This document shows positions 7,000 through 14,186 of a DNA stretch of 18,619 nucleotides, one piece after another; position 1 is the stretch's first letter, and each line of letters starts with the position of its first letter. This stretch comes from an uncultured Erysipelotrichaceae bacterium. Lineage in GTDB: Bacteria; Bacillota_I; Bacilli_A; RF39; UBA660. The position numbers and the translations under genes are program-made. The DNA lies in the NCBI GenBank assembly GCA_902797105.1, contig CADBRL010000074.1, positions 1 through 18,619 of the forward strand, read 5' to 3'. The notes beneath the pieces were generated by a model. The model saw nothing but the letters and a program-made list of their open reading frames with translations, did not search any database and was not told the origin of the DNA.

Positions 7000-7485
7000 A
7001 TGATAAACAAACAAAATTTGTGGTTCGTTACTTTATTTTCCTTGATACTAGTTCTTGGAATATATTATGTAACGATGGGTGATGAGAGCTTAAGTGTACT
7101 GGCCGGAGAAAATAACATAAGTAAAGAAGTTAGTGTTAAAGAGTCTGATATAATCGTAGCACTTCAAGTAGACAGAGATGAAGCAGTTTTAAAAGAAATG
7201 AATGAATATCAAAGCATATTATTAGATGATACTGCAACTATCGAAGAAAAAAATGATGCTTATAATGCCCTACAAGCATTAAGTAATTCTAAAACTGAAT
7301 GTGAAAAAATTAAGAAACTAATAACTGAAAAATTCAAATTTGACAATTTTGTCAAAATAGATGGTGATGCTATTAGTATTACAATCGCAGCTAAAGACCA
7401 TAACAAAGAAATAGCCAATAACATTATCAGAGAAGTTCAAAGCCTATACGATAAACAAAAATATATTACTGTTAAATTTGAATAA
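7000..7485 (+). CDS. spoIIIAH: Stage III sporulation protein SpoIIIAH-like
   Basis: SpoIIIAH sits in the mother-cell membrane around the forespore and pairs with SpoIIQ to form the feeding channel. The N-terminus (NLWFVTLFSLILVLGIYYVT, about 6-25) is the single membrane helix in typical family wording. Residues 70-160 carry the YscJ/FliF-like ring-building domain. That region contains SILLDDTATIEEKNDAYNAL and then a CEKIKKLITEKFKFDNFVKIDGD block close to the family pattern. It has 161 aa against 218 in B. subtilis because the linker is shorter. Ribosome site GGAGG. Neither spoIIIAG nor any other spoIIIA gene is beside it. Confidence 0.85.
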   Translation: MINKQNLWFVTLFSLILVLGIYYVTMGDESLSVLAGENNISKEVSVKESDIIVALQVDRDEAVLKEMNEYQSILLDDTATIEEKNDAYNALQALSNSKTECEKIKKLITEKFKFDNFVKIDGDAISITIAAKDHNKEIANNIIREVQSLYDKQKYITVKFE

Positions 7486-7493
7486 TATCCTAT

Positions 7494-7520
7494 ACATTTT
7501 TTAAAATACTTCATACAATA
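7494..7520 (+). promoter_or_regulatory. sigma-K-type promoter of gerE
   Basis: AC (7494-7495), exactly 16 bp, CATACAATA (7512-7520) fits the sigma-K form AC-N16-CATAnnnTA. CATACAAT also fits the sigma-E -10. In B. subtilis gerE is transcribed by sigma-K. The -10 lies within the hairpin at 7503-7534. Confidence 0.6.
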
Positions 7521-7534
7521 CTATGAAGTATTTT
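7503..7534 (+). terminator. Hairpin after spoIIIAH
   Basis: Perfect 13-bp inverted repeat (7503-7515 with 7522-7534, loop CAATAC) ending in TTTT and then AATTTT. It is a probable terminator of spoIIIAH, although the T-run is interrupted. Confidence 0.6.
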
Positions 7535-7553
7535 AATTTTAAGGAGAATATTT

Positions 7554-7760
7554 ATGAAAAAAAAGATACTAACTGACCGTGAACAAGAAGTATTTGAATT
7601 ACTCATTAAAAATAAAACAACTACAGAAATAGCAAAAGAACTTTATATCAGTGAAAAAACTGTTCGAAATCATGTTTCTAATGCCATTCAAAAACTTGGT
7701 GTTAAAGGTCGGGCACAAGCCATCATTGAACTTATAAAACTCGGAGAATTATCAATTTAA
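7554..7760 (+). CDS. gerE: Late sporulation regulator GerE
   Basis: GerE is a free-standing LuxR-type helix-turn-helix protein that acts with sigma-K late in the mother cell to switch coat genes on or off. The whole 68-aa protein is the DNA-binding domain and follows B. subtilis GerE (74 aa) nearly residue by residue: LTDREQEVFELL (6-17), TTEIAKELYISEKTVRNHVSNAIQKLGVKGR (23-53), then AIIELIKLGEL. Only the short N-terminal tail differs. AAGGAG lies seven bases before ATG. This is much closer to GerE than to response-regulator LuxR domains, and the sporulation neighbours agree. Confidence 0.92.
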   Translation: MKKKILTDREQEVFELLIKNKTTTEIAKELYISEKTVRNHVSNAIQKLGVKGRAQAIIELIKLGELSI

Positions 7761-7762
7761 AT

Positions 7763-7784
7763 AAAGACTTCGGTCTTTTTTTTT
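7763..7784 (+). terminator. Terminator of gerE
   Basis: Stem AAAGAC/GTCTTT closed by a TTCG tetraloop and followed by a long T-run, starting two bases after the gerE stop. Confidence 0.85.
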
Positions 7785-7818
7785 ATTTCTAAAATATAAT
7801 TAATTAGGTGTTTTAAAA

Positions 7819-8751
7819 ATGATAAAAAAATCTTCAATTAGACGTATTTGTGTAGCTACTCTTACCCTATTCATTTTACTTATAATTTATTTTTTTCCAA
7901 GTAATGATACCATCATCAAAGAACATTTAAGTTATATAGCTAAAGATGAAATGCCTATATTTTTAGTAGATAACAAAGATTATGTTGCTAGAACCAGTAT
8001 TGTTAAAAATAGTAGTGAAACTATAGAACAAATAAAAGAAATAATTGAAGCATTAACTAAAAATACTAAAAAATCTAGTTATATTAGAGATGGTTTTAAG
8101 CCAATTATACCAGATGGTACTAAAATACTAGATTTAAAACTTGAAGAAAGTATTTTAACAATAAATTTTAGTAAAGAATTATTAAATGTCGTACATTGTG
8201 ATGAACAAAAAATGATCGAAGCAATAATATACTCTTTAACAGAAATAAAAGATATTAAAAAGATAAAAATATTAGTTGAAGGAAAACCATTAACAAATTT
8301 GCCAAACTCAAATAAAAAACTACCAGATTACCTCGATAAATCATATGGCATTAATAAAATATATAATTTAGACTCTCTTAAAGAAACAACTAAAACCACA
8401 ATATATTATTTAAGTAAGAATAAAGATTACTATTACTATGTGCCAGTTACTAAAGTTAGTAATGAAAAAACAGAACGAGTTGAAATAATCATTAAAGAAC
8501 TTAAAAGTACTCCGATATATCACACAAATTTAATAAGTTATCTTGCAGCTTCAGCAAATATGACAAGTTATGAAATGTTAGAAAATGCAATATCTCTATC
8601 TTTTAATAATTACTTAATAGCTAATATAAAAGAAGAAGATATTTTAGAAGAAGTAAAATATTCAATTGCTTTATCTATCCGAGATACTTATGGCATAAAT
8701 GAAGTAATTTTTAATATTCCAGACACAGAAAACACAAAAATTAGTATATAA
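7819..8751 (+). CDS. gerM: Spore protein GerM (two GerMN domains)
   Basis: GerM is needed for engulfment-stage peptidoglycan events and later germination in B. subtilis. An N-terminal membrane helix (about 9-27) precedes two GerMN domains. The first is about 45-160 (FLVDNKDYVARTSIV to GTKILDLKLEESILTINFSKEL). The second is about 190-305 (TTIYYLSKNKDYYYYVPVTK to NNYLIANIKEEDILEEVKYSIALSIRDTYGINEVIF). It has 310 aa against 366 in B. subtilis. That protein is a lipoprotein, but no lipobox Cys is present here, so this one is probably held by an uncleaved helix. TAGGTG serves as ribosome site. gerE and gerM are also near neighbours in Bacillus. Confidence 0.85.
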   Translation: MIKKSSIRRICVATLTLFILLIIYFFPSNDTIIKEHLSYIAKDEMPIFLVDNKDYVARTSIVKNSSETIEQIKEIIEALTKNTKKSSYIRDGFKPIIPDGTKILDLKLEESILTINFSKELLNVVHCDEQKMIEAIIYSLTEIKDIKKIKILVEGKPLTNLPNSNKKLPDYLDKSYGINKIYNLDSLKETTKTTIYYLSKNKDYYYYVPVTKVSNEKTERVEIIIKELKSTPIYHTNLISYLAASANMTSYEMLENAISLSFNNYLIANIKEEDILEEVKYSIALSIRDTYGINEVIFNIPDTENTKISI

Positions 8752-8764
8752 TGCCAATTTTTTT

Positions 8765-8793
8765 AAAAAAAGACTTGCCATAAGTCTTTTTTT
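8765..8793 (+). terminator. Terminator of gerM
   Basis: 12-bp stem AAAAAAAGACTT/AAGTCTTTTTTT with loop GCCAT. The A/T tails make it work in either direction. Confidence 0.85.
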
Positions 8794-8803
8794 ATACTAT
8801 AAT
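8775..8803 (+). promoter_or_regulatory. tRNA-Arg promoter
   Basis: TTGCCA (8775-8780), 17 bp, TATAAT (8798-8803) lies 22 bp before the tRNA. The -35 sits in the loop of the gerM terminator. Confidence 0.65.
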
Positions 8804-8825
8804 TAAATTACCAACTGAAAGGAAT

Positions 8826-8902
8826 GTCCTGGTAGCTCAGCTGGATAGAGCAATCGCCTTCTAAGCGATCGGTCGTGAGTTCGAATCTCGCCCAGGACAC
8901 CA
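8826..8902 (+). tRNA. tRNA-Arg (anticodon UCU)
   Basis: A complete 77-nt cloverleaf. The acceptor stem is GTCCTGG/CCAGGAC, the D arm contains TAGCTCAGCTGGATAGAGCA, the anticodon stem ATCGC/GCGAT closes loop CTTCTAA (anticodon TCT at 8860-8862), and the T arm contains GTTCGAATC. The discriminator is A, and the 3' CCA is encoded in the gene (8900-8902). It reads AGA, likely the commonest Arg codon in so AT-rich a genome. Confidence 0.97.
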
Positions 8903-8914
8903 TATATTGTAAGT

Positions 8915-8950
8915 AAAGACTAAGAAATATTAACATTTCTTAGTCTTTTT
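8915..8950 (+). terminator. Terminator of tRNA-Arg
   Basis: 14-bp stem AAAGACTAAGAAAT/ATTTCTTAGTCTTT followed by TT. Confidence 0.85.
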
Positions 8951-9058
8951 ATTTATGAAAAATACCACAACATTTCTCATATTATTATTAAATTTAGAAA
9001 TTTTCGGCGCTACTATTTGTATAATTGATTAATATTATTTTTTATAAAATGATGCAAC

Positions 9059-9082
9059 AAAAAAAAGAGATTATTTCTCTTT
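9059..9082 (-). terminator. Terminator of the 147-aa unknown gene
   Basis: Minus-strand stem AAAGAGA/TCTCTTT with an AATAA loop and a T-run. The stop codon lies inside the hairpin. Confidence 0.75.
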
Positions 9083-9514
9083 AATTTTATTTTTAAATTT
9101 TCTTATTAATCTACAAATACCAGTTTCATTTGGTAAAGCTAACTTAAGATTATGAGATTTAAAATATTGAATCTTAGAAAGTGAATACAATTTATTACCT
9201 AGTAGTTCAAACCTAATAGAATCTTTTTCATAACAATCACCATTTTGACTCAAATCACTATATTTATTTTTTATTTTTACCATTTCATCTTTAGTATCAT
9301 CATAAAGCTTTTCTAATTCTTCAGTTGATAAATTTTTCACTTCATCATAATCTACTATCCAATCTAATCTTTTGAAAAATTCAACTTGATCTGCTTCTTC
9401 AAATTCCACATAATCTTCCATATTATCTTTAACTACAATAACTGGACCATTTCCATAAATTTTTTCTAAAACTGATGTTGGCATTAACTCACCAGATCGA
9501 AGAATTAAAATCAA
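9071..9514 (-). CDS. Unknown cytoplasmic protein with disturbed 5' end
   Basis: I do not recognise the family. The product from TTG 9514 is 147 aa, charged, without a membrane segment. It has a short beta-rich N-terminus (GPVIVVKDNMEDYVEFEEADQVEFFKRLDWIV), a helical middle with coiled-coil character (STEELEKLYDDTKDEMVKIKNKYSDL), and a basic tail (IRKFKNKIKEK). The start is doubtful. A good AAGGAG (9569-9564) and ATG 9558 lie upstream but in another frame, which stops after 15 codons. The frame of this gene stays open past 9559 and reads like protein (SIKNGKVYVQNEDLILIL). Either a one-base indel broke the start, or the TTG is coupled to the mini-ORF stop (TTGA overlap). Confidence 0.6.
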   Translation of the reverse strand: MILILRSGELMPTSVLEKIYGNGPVIVVKDNMEDYVEFEEADQVEFFKRLDWIVDYDEVKNLSTEELEKLYDDTKDEMVKIKNKYSDLSQNGDCYEKDSIRFELLGNKLYSLSKIQYFKSHNLKLALPNETGICRLIRKFKNKIKEK

Positions 9515-9611
9515 ATCTTCATTTTGAACATATACTTTTCCATTTTTAATACTTTCATTTTTTCTCCTTAAATAAATATAAACATATACTACTATAAATA
9601 TTCAAAAAAAT

Positions 9612-9641
9612 CAAGAAAAAACTAGGCATTTACCTAGTTTA
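9612..9641 (-). terminator. Terminator of the thioredoxin-like gene
   Basis: Minus-strand stem AAACTAGG/CCTAGTTT with loop TAAATG, followed by T residues. It overlaps the stop codon. Confidence 0.8.
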
Positions 9642-10367
9642 ACAAGCCTTATCATCTTTACATGCTTTTAAATCTTTAATAGAATTAATAACTGTTTTAT
9701 AAGTGCTTTTTAATTCTTTCTTTTGTTCATCATTTAATGCAGAATATGGGTCTTTTTGACTTTCTACAGTTGATGCATGGAAACCTTTAACATTTCCCTT
9801 TGAAACAGCTACCAAAGTCGGAGCATATAATCTTTTAACACCAGTATCATACATATTTCCAGCTTCATCCGTAACATAGAATTTTTCTAACTTTTTATCA
9901 AGTATTTTTAATATGTCATAATAGGCATCTGTACCTTTTTTAGTTTGTTCAGGTTGAATGCTTCCAGAAAACTTATAAGTATCACGAATATCTAAAATGT
10001 CAACGTAATAAATTTTATCAACATTTAATTCTTTGGCAGTTTCCAGTAAAACTGGTACAGCATTTCTACACCAAGGACAAGCAGCAAACCCAAAATAAAT
10101 TATTGCATCTTCATTTTTCATGATTTCTACGATCTCTTGACCACTTTTATAAACTATTGGATTTTCTTCATCAATAGAAATTTCCATATATTGTTTTTCA
10201 TTATTTTCATTTACTACTTCATTTAAGCTTTCATATTCTTTTTTAAATTTAAGGGCATCTGTTAATTTTTCTTCTTTATGAGTTGCAATAGCATACACAC
10301 ATAAACCAATTACTAATACTGTGCATACTAGTATTATACCTAAATATATTTTATTACTTTTTTCCAT
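9639..10367 (-). CDS. Membrane-anchored thioredoxin-like protein (CPWC)
   Basis: A predicted extracytoplasmic thiol-disulphide protein. A membrane helix (about 7-27) is followed by a linker and a thioredoxin fold. The active site FAACPWCRNAVPVL has C97 and C100, and the cis-proline is P183 in YAPTLV. An insertion of about 30 residues (130-160) separates the two halves. It resembles the bacteriocin-accessory/PedC type of thioredoxin-like proteins, but no bacteriocin gene is visible, so the substrate is unknown. Two further cysteines lie at the extreme C-terminus (C236, C242, KACKDDKAC). The gene has its own likely promoter and stands 61 bp after tag. Confidence 0.8.
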   Translation of the reverse strand: MEKSNKIYLGIILVCTVLVIGLCVYAIATHKEEKLTDALKFKKEYESLNEVVNENNEKQYMEISIDEENPIVYKSGQEIVEIMKNEDAIIYFGFAACPWCRNAVPVLLETAKELNVDKIYYVDILDIRDTYKFSGSIQPEQTKKGTDAYYDILKILDKKLEKFYVTDEAGNMYDTGVKRLYAPTLVAVSKGNVKGFHASTVESQKDPYSALNDEQKKELKSTYKTVINSIKDLKACKDDKAC

Positions 10368-10388
10368 AACTTTATCACTTCCATTAAA

Positions 10389-10417
10389 ATAATATCATAA
10401 TTGAAAAACTAGTGCAA
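10389..10417 (-). promoter_or_regulatory. Promoter of the thioredoxin-like gene
   Basis: Minus strand: TTGCAC (10417-10412), 17 bp, TATTAT (10394-10389) with TG one base upstream of the -10. The -35 lies in the loop region of the tag terminator. Confidence 0.5.
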
Positions 10418-10438
10418 TAAAATTTTGCCTAGTTTTTC
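10403..10438. terminator. Terminator of the tetR-ABC-tag operon
   Basis: Perfect 10-bp stem GAAAAACTAG/CTAGTTTTTC (10403-10412 with 10429-10438), with an extra GCAA/TTGC inside the loop. It overlaps the tag stop codon. Confidence 0.7.
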
Positions 10439-10962
10439 ATAAAACAGTCATTTTCATGTGAATTAATTAGACCAATTGCTTGTAAATATGAGTAAATAAT
10501 AACTGAGCCCACAAACTTCATACCACGTTTTTTTAAATCACTTGAAATATTATCAGATACAATTGATGTAGTTTTGCCTACCTCATATATTGGGTACTCT
10601 TTAAAATATTTAAGCAAATAGTTCTTAAAACCATTATATTGTAAAGAAATACTTTTGAATATTTTAGCATTATTAATACTTGCTTTAATTTTTAATTTAT
10701 TTCTAATTATATTCTCATTATTTATTAGTTTTTCTGTCTTTTCATCATCATATTTAATAACTTTTTCAATATCAAAATTATCATATGCTTTTCTAAAAGC
10801 ATCTCTTTTATTTAGAACACATTCCCAGGAAAGTCCTGCTTGAAAACTCTCTAAAATAAGCATTTCAAATAAATAATGTTCATCTAAGTTTAGTACACCC
10901 CATTCTTCATCATGATACTTAACATACACGAGATTATCTAAATTACACCATTTACATCTCAT
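10429..10962 (-). CDS. tag: DNA-3-methyladenine glycosylase I
   Basis: Excises 3-methyladenine from alkylated DNA. The 177-aa sequence follows E. coli Tag: CKWC at the N-terminus, YHDEEWG (16-22), LFEMLILESFQAGLSWECVLNKR (31-53) with E38, GIIRN-type block NIIRNKLKI (84-92), and KKRGMKFVGSVIIYSYLQAIGLINSH (144-169). The zinc ligands C3, H17, H169 and C173 are all present. Its ATG overlaps the stop of the upstream permease (ATGA), so it belongs to the tetR-ABC operon, an uncommon setting that suggests a link between export and repair of alkylation damage. Confidence 0.93.
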   Translation of the reverse strand: MRCKWCNLDNLVYVKYHDEEWGVLNLDEHYLFEMLILESFQAGLSWECVLNKRDAFRKAYDNFDIEKVIKYDDEKTEKLINNENIIRNKLKIKASINNAKIFKSISLQYNGFKNYLLKYFKEYPIYEVGKTTSIVSDNISSDLKKRGMKFVGSVIIYSYLQAIGLINSHENDCFMKN

Positions 10963-12101
10963 AATACCATTTTCTTTCTAGATGCAATATTATTTAGAAT
11001 AATAAATATAATAGCAAATATAATTAAAATTAACATATTAATCCATATTGGTTTTAGATTAGTAAATGATAAAACTTCAAGTTCTGCTAGAAAATCATTT
11101 GTATTTATATACCAATATGCTGGTAATACATGTGCTATTTTTATGACGCTTTCAGGAAGCCACACAACAGGTATAAATGCTCCGCATAAAAATGCTTGGG
11201 ATAATGCAACTACATTAACTATACCTGATACTGCTTCTTTATTTTTAACTAATGTACTTATAAATAAAGCCATACATAAAGCGACAAATGAGAATATAAA
11301 TGTATTTAGGATATATAATAAGCCTCTTTCTGTAAACGTTAAAGAGCCAAATATTATAAAAGCTAAAATAGTGTATAAAATAACAACGAAAATAGAATAT
11401 AAACTACTTGCTATTAAAATGTATTTATTATGTTTTTTATAATCCATACTACTTACAACAATTCTCTTTCTAGTAGTTTCCTTATTAAAGCTAGATAAAA
11501 CTAAACATATAATAAAGAGAATAACTGCAATTAAGGTATAACTTGCAAAATTATAATATCTTGAAAGTCTTGATAATTCTGTAGTATTTATTTTAGTAGT
11601 AAGTTCTACTTTACTATTTTCATCAAGTGCATTATTTACTTTACTTAATAAAGTGGTTTTATCACTATATTCTTTACTTAATACTTTAATAGCTTTAATA
11701 TATCTAGTCAAAAGCATTTCTGCTAAATTTGATGTATAATCCCCACTAGATTTAATTTCTATATTGCCATTTCCCCCATTTAAAATATTGTCTTCATAAC
11801 CATCAGGAATATATATTACATAACTTGCATCTCGATAAAATATAGCATCATCTATAGCTCTTTCAGTATTTTTTACATCTATTATATTAGCATTTTCTTT
11901 AAAATAACTAACTAAACCATCAGCAAGAATTGTATTATCATTATTTACTATTATTATATCTGGCTTAGTTTCTTTAAAAGAACTTGTTACATCATTACTA
12001 CTCATATTTATTGACCCAAATATTACGAGCATTAAAGTAAATCCAATAATTGTACCTTTATATCTTTTTACTACTTTCCAAAATGTCTTAAATACTGTCA
12101 T
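10959..12101 (-). CDS. ABC-2 type transporter permease (second subunit)
   Basis: 380-aa membrane subunit of an ABC exporter of the YhgE/Pip-like ABC-2 class. A first helix (about 14-32: GTIIGFTLMLVIFGSINM) is followed by a large outside domain (about 35-180). At least five further helices follow (around 187-205, 227-252, 262-285, 293-325, 350-370). The start overlaps the other permease by 14 bp and the end overlaps tag by 4 bp. The two permeases are alike in layout and length, pointing to a heterodimer that arose by duplication. The substrate cannot be read from the sequence. Confidence 0.88.
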   Translation of the reverse strand: MTVFKTFWKVVKRYKGTIIGFTLMLVIFGSINMSSNDVTSSFKETKPDIIIVNNDNTILADGLVSYFKENANIIDVKNTERAIDDAIFYRDASYVIYIPDGYEDNILNGGNGNIEIKSSGDYTSNLAEMLLTRYIKAIKVLSKEYSDKTTLLSKVNNALDENSKVELTTKINTTELSRLSRYYNFASYTLIAVILFIICLVLSSFNKETTRKRIVVSSMDYKKHNKYILIASSLYSIFVVILYTILAFIIFGSLTFTERGLLYILNTFIFSFVALCMALFISTLVKNKEAVSGIVNVVALSQAFLCGAFIPVVWLPESVIKIAHVLPAYWYINTNDFLAELEVLSFTNLKPIWINMLILIIFAIIFIILNNIASRKKMVL

Positions 12102-13245
12102 ATTTTTGCCTCCTTAAACTGATACTTGAAATAAGTAACATTATAAGTGAAAATACAATTAAACTTAAAATATTAAAAATATATCTACTTTCAAATCCAT
12201 AATAATATAGAGCATAGAAGCCATCTGTAATCATTGCAGCAGGATTTATCATATTTAAAATAGGTATATTTTTATCAATTACATATTTCATTGTAATACC
12301 CATCATACCTGATAAGAATGATAGAAACATGGTAACAGCTATTAGAATACCGCTTTTAGCATTTTCATTAGTTTTTAAAATAGTGCCAATAATACATCCA
12401 AGTGATAAACCCGCAAGAGAACCAACAACAGCAAGGAGAGCAATTAACCAAATATTAGAGTTATAATCTATCTTTAAAATAAATATTGTATAAATAAATA
12501 GTAAAATTAAACCAGTAATTTGCACAACTAAACTTGCAAGCAACCCACTAAGTAAAAGAGTACTTTTAGGTATCGGAGCTGTACTATTTCTCTTACCTAC
12601 ACTACTCATATTTGGCATATTTTTATTTATAATATACATTGATATTGCTCCACCATATAAAGCAGCCATAGCAATTAAAGTATAATATTCAATCATTGTA
12701 TAACTTAAATTACTTCTGGATATATTTTTAAATTCTACCGTTTCATTTAATTTTTCCATTACATTACTTATTACCATTTGATAATCTAAATTACCTTTAC
12801 TTATTTCCTCATTTACAGTATTTTCAATTATTTTCTTATTACTATTTACTTCATCTACAAAAAACTTAAGTATAGTTTCATATATACCATTATCATTTAT
12901 AATTATATTTACATCACTATTACTAAATTCTAGATACCCAGTTATTTCTTTATTTTCTAGCATTTTACTTGCATCTTTCTTATTTACCACTTTTACATTA
13001 AATAACTTATTATCACTTTCTTTACTGGCTTCATTGATAGCTTTTTTAAATATAGTGTTATTTTCATAATAGGGACTATTCACAACAGCAATATCAAAGG
13101 CATGAAAAGTTTCATTATTTTCAATATCTTTAAATGCCATATGAAAAAATGTACCAAGTAATATTGGAAAAATAAAAGTCCAGAATATCAAGGATTTATT
13201 TCTAAAAAGAACTTTTAAAGAATATTTAAAATTATGAATAAACAT
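12088..13245 (-). CDS. ABC-2 type transporter permease (first subunit)
   Basis: 385-aa partner permease. The first helix lies at about 19-37 (LIFWTFIFPILLGTFFHMAF). An extracytoplasmic domain spans about 40-185. The C-terminal helices are near 188-210, 230-256, 265-290, 298-325 and 352-376. The ATG shares one base with the ATPase stop (TAATG), so the proteins are made together. It probably forms a heterodimeric exporter with the next permease and the ATPase. The TetR-type gene in front suggests induction by the exported compound. Confidence 0.88.
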   Translation of the reverse strand: MFIHNFKYSLKVLFRNKSLIFWTFIFPILLGTFFHMAFKDIENNETFHAFDIAVVNSPYYENNTIFKKAINEASKESDNKLFNVKVVNKKDASKMLENKEITGYLEFSNSDVNIIINDNGIYETILKFFVDEVNSNKKIIENTVNEEISKGNLDYQMVISNVMEKLNETVEFKNISRSNLSYTMIEYYTLIAMAALYGGAISMYIINKNMPNMSSVGKRNSTAPIPKSTLLLSGLLASLVVQITGLILLFIYTIFILKIDYNSNIWLIALLAVVGSLAGLSLGCIIGTILKTNENAKSGILIAVTMFLSFLSGMMGITMKYVIDKNIPILNMINPAAMITDGFYALYYYGFESRYIFNILSLIVFSLIMLLISSISLRRQKYDSI

Positions 13246-14186
13246 TAATCTCTCAAATCCTTTCCAGTAAGCTCTAAGAACACATCATTAAGTGTTGGTC
13301 TTTCACTAAATATCTTAGAATAAGTAACTTTTTTAGAATGTAAAAAGCTAGTTAATTCACCAAGATTATCTTTACCCTTTTTATAAGTAATAACTAAATT
13401 ATTTCCATTTTGTATAACACTATCAACAGTTTTAAATGTTTTTATTTCATCTACTACCTTAGAACTTATTTTCTTAACTTCTAAAGTTATTTTTTCTTCA
13501 AGTTTAGCAAGTGATTTTAACTCATCAGTGGTGCCCTCAGCTAAGATTTTACCTTTATCAAGAATAATAATTCTATCACAAATCATTTCTACTTCTTCCA
13601 TATAATGAGTTGTATAAACAATCGTAGCTCCATCATCACGTAATTTTTTAATACCATCTAAAATATTATTTCTACTTTGAGGATCTACCGCAACAGTTGG
13701 TTCATCTAAAAATATTAATTTAGGTTTATGAGCAATACCACATGCAATATTAAGTCTTCTAAGAAGTCCCCCAGATAATTGCTTTGGATAAAACTTAGTA
13801 AATTCTTTTAAACCTACTAGATTTATGGCATCTTCTACATAGGACTTTCTTAAAAGTTTATCACTTACATAAAGACCACAGAAATAATCTATATTTTCAT
13901 AAACAGTAAGTTCTTCAAAAACTGCTACTTCTTGAAATATTACTCCAATATCTCTTTTAATATCATAAGCATCTGGCTTCATTATTTTACCAAATATTTT
14001 AATTGTCCCTTTTTCAAACTCTAACAAATTAAGTATAGAATTAATCGTCGTAGATTTACCACTTCCATTTGGTCCAAGTAACCCTAGTATTTCTCCTTCA
14101 TAAACATCAAAAGACAAATCATCTATTGCTTTTAAATTCTTATAACTTTTACTTAAGTTTTTTACTTCAATTATTTTTTTCATCAT
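13245..14186 (-). CDS. ABC transporter ATP-binding protein (DrrA/CcmA type)
   Basis: Energises the two ABC-2 permeases. All motifs are intact: Walker A GPNGSGKST (38-46), Q-loop Q85, signature LSGGL (137-141), Walker B LIFLDEP (157-163) and switch H194 in TTHYMEE. LDEPTVAVDPQSR is typical of the DrrA/YhgE-associated exporters. The C-terminal 90 residues form the accessory domain, ending NDVFLELTGKDLRD. AAGGAG lies before a double ATG (14186 and 14183), and either start is possible. The first follows the tetR stop directly. Confidence 0.93.
   Translation of the reverse strand: MMKKIIEVKNLSKSYKNLKAIDDLSFDVYEGEILGLLGPNGSGKSTTINSILNLLEFEKGTIKIFGKIMKPDAYDIKRDIGVIFQEVAVFEELTVYENIDYFCGLYVSDKLLRKSYVEDAINLVGLKEFTKFYPKQLSGGLLRRLNIACGIAHKPKLIFLDEPTVAVDPQSRNNILDGIKKLRDDGATIVYTTHYMEEVEMICDRIIILDKGKILAEGTTDELKSLAKLEEKITLEVKKISSKVVDEIKTFKTVDSVIQNGNNLVITYKKGKDNLGELTSFLHSKKVTYSKIFSERPTLNDVFLELTGKDLRD

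Noticed and set aside
8951..9058. AT-rich gap after the tRNA terminator
   Set aside because: A TATAAT-like string is present but there is no -35, frame or fold that can be supported.
10655..10843. Hydrophobic 62-aa frame opposite tag
   Set aside because: Complement of AT-rich Tag codons; no ribosome site.
11143..11442. 99-aa frame opposite the second permease
   Set aside because: Shadow of a membrane-protein gene; no start signal.
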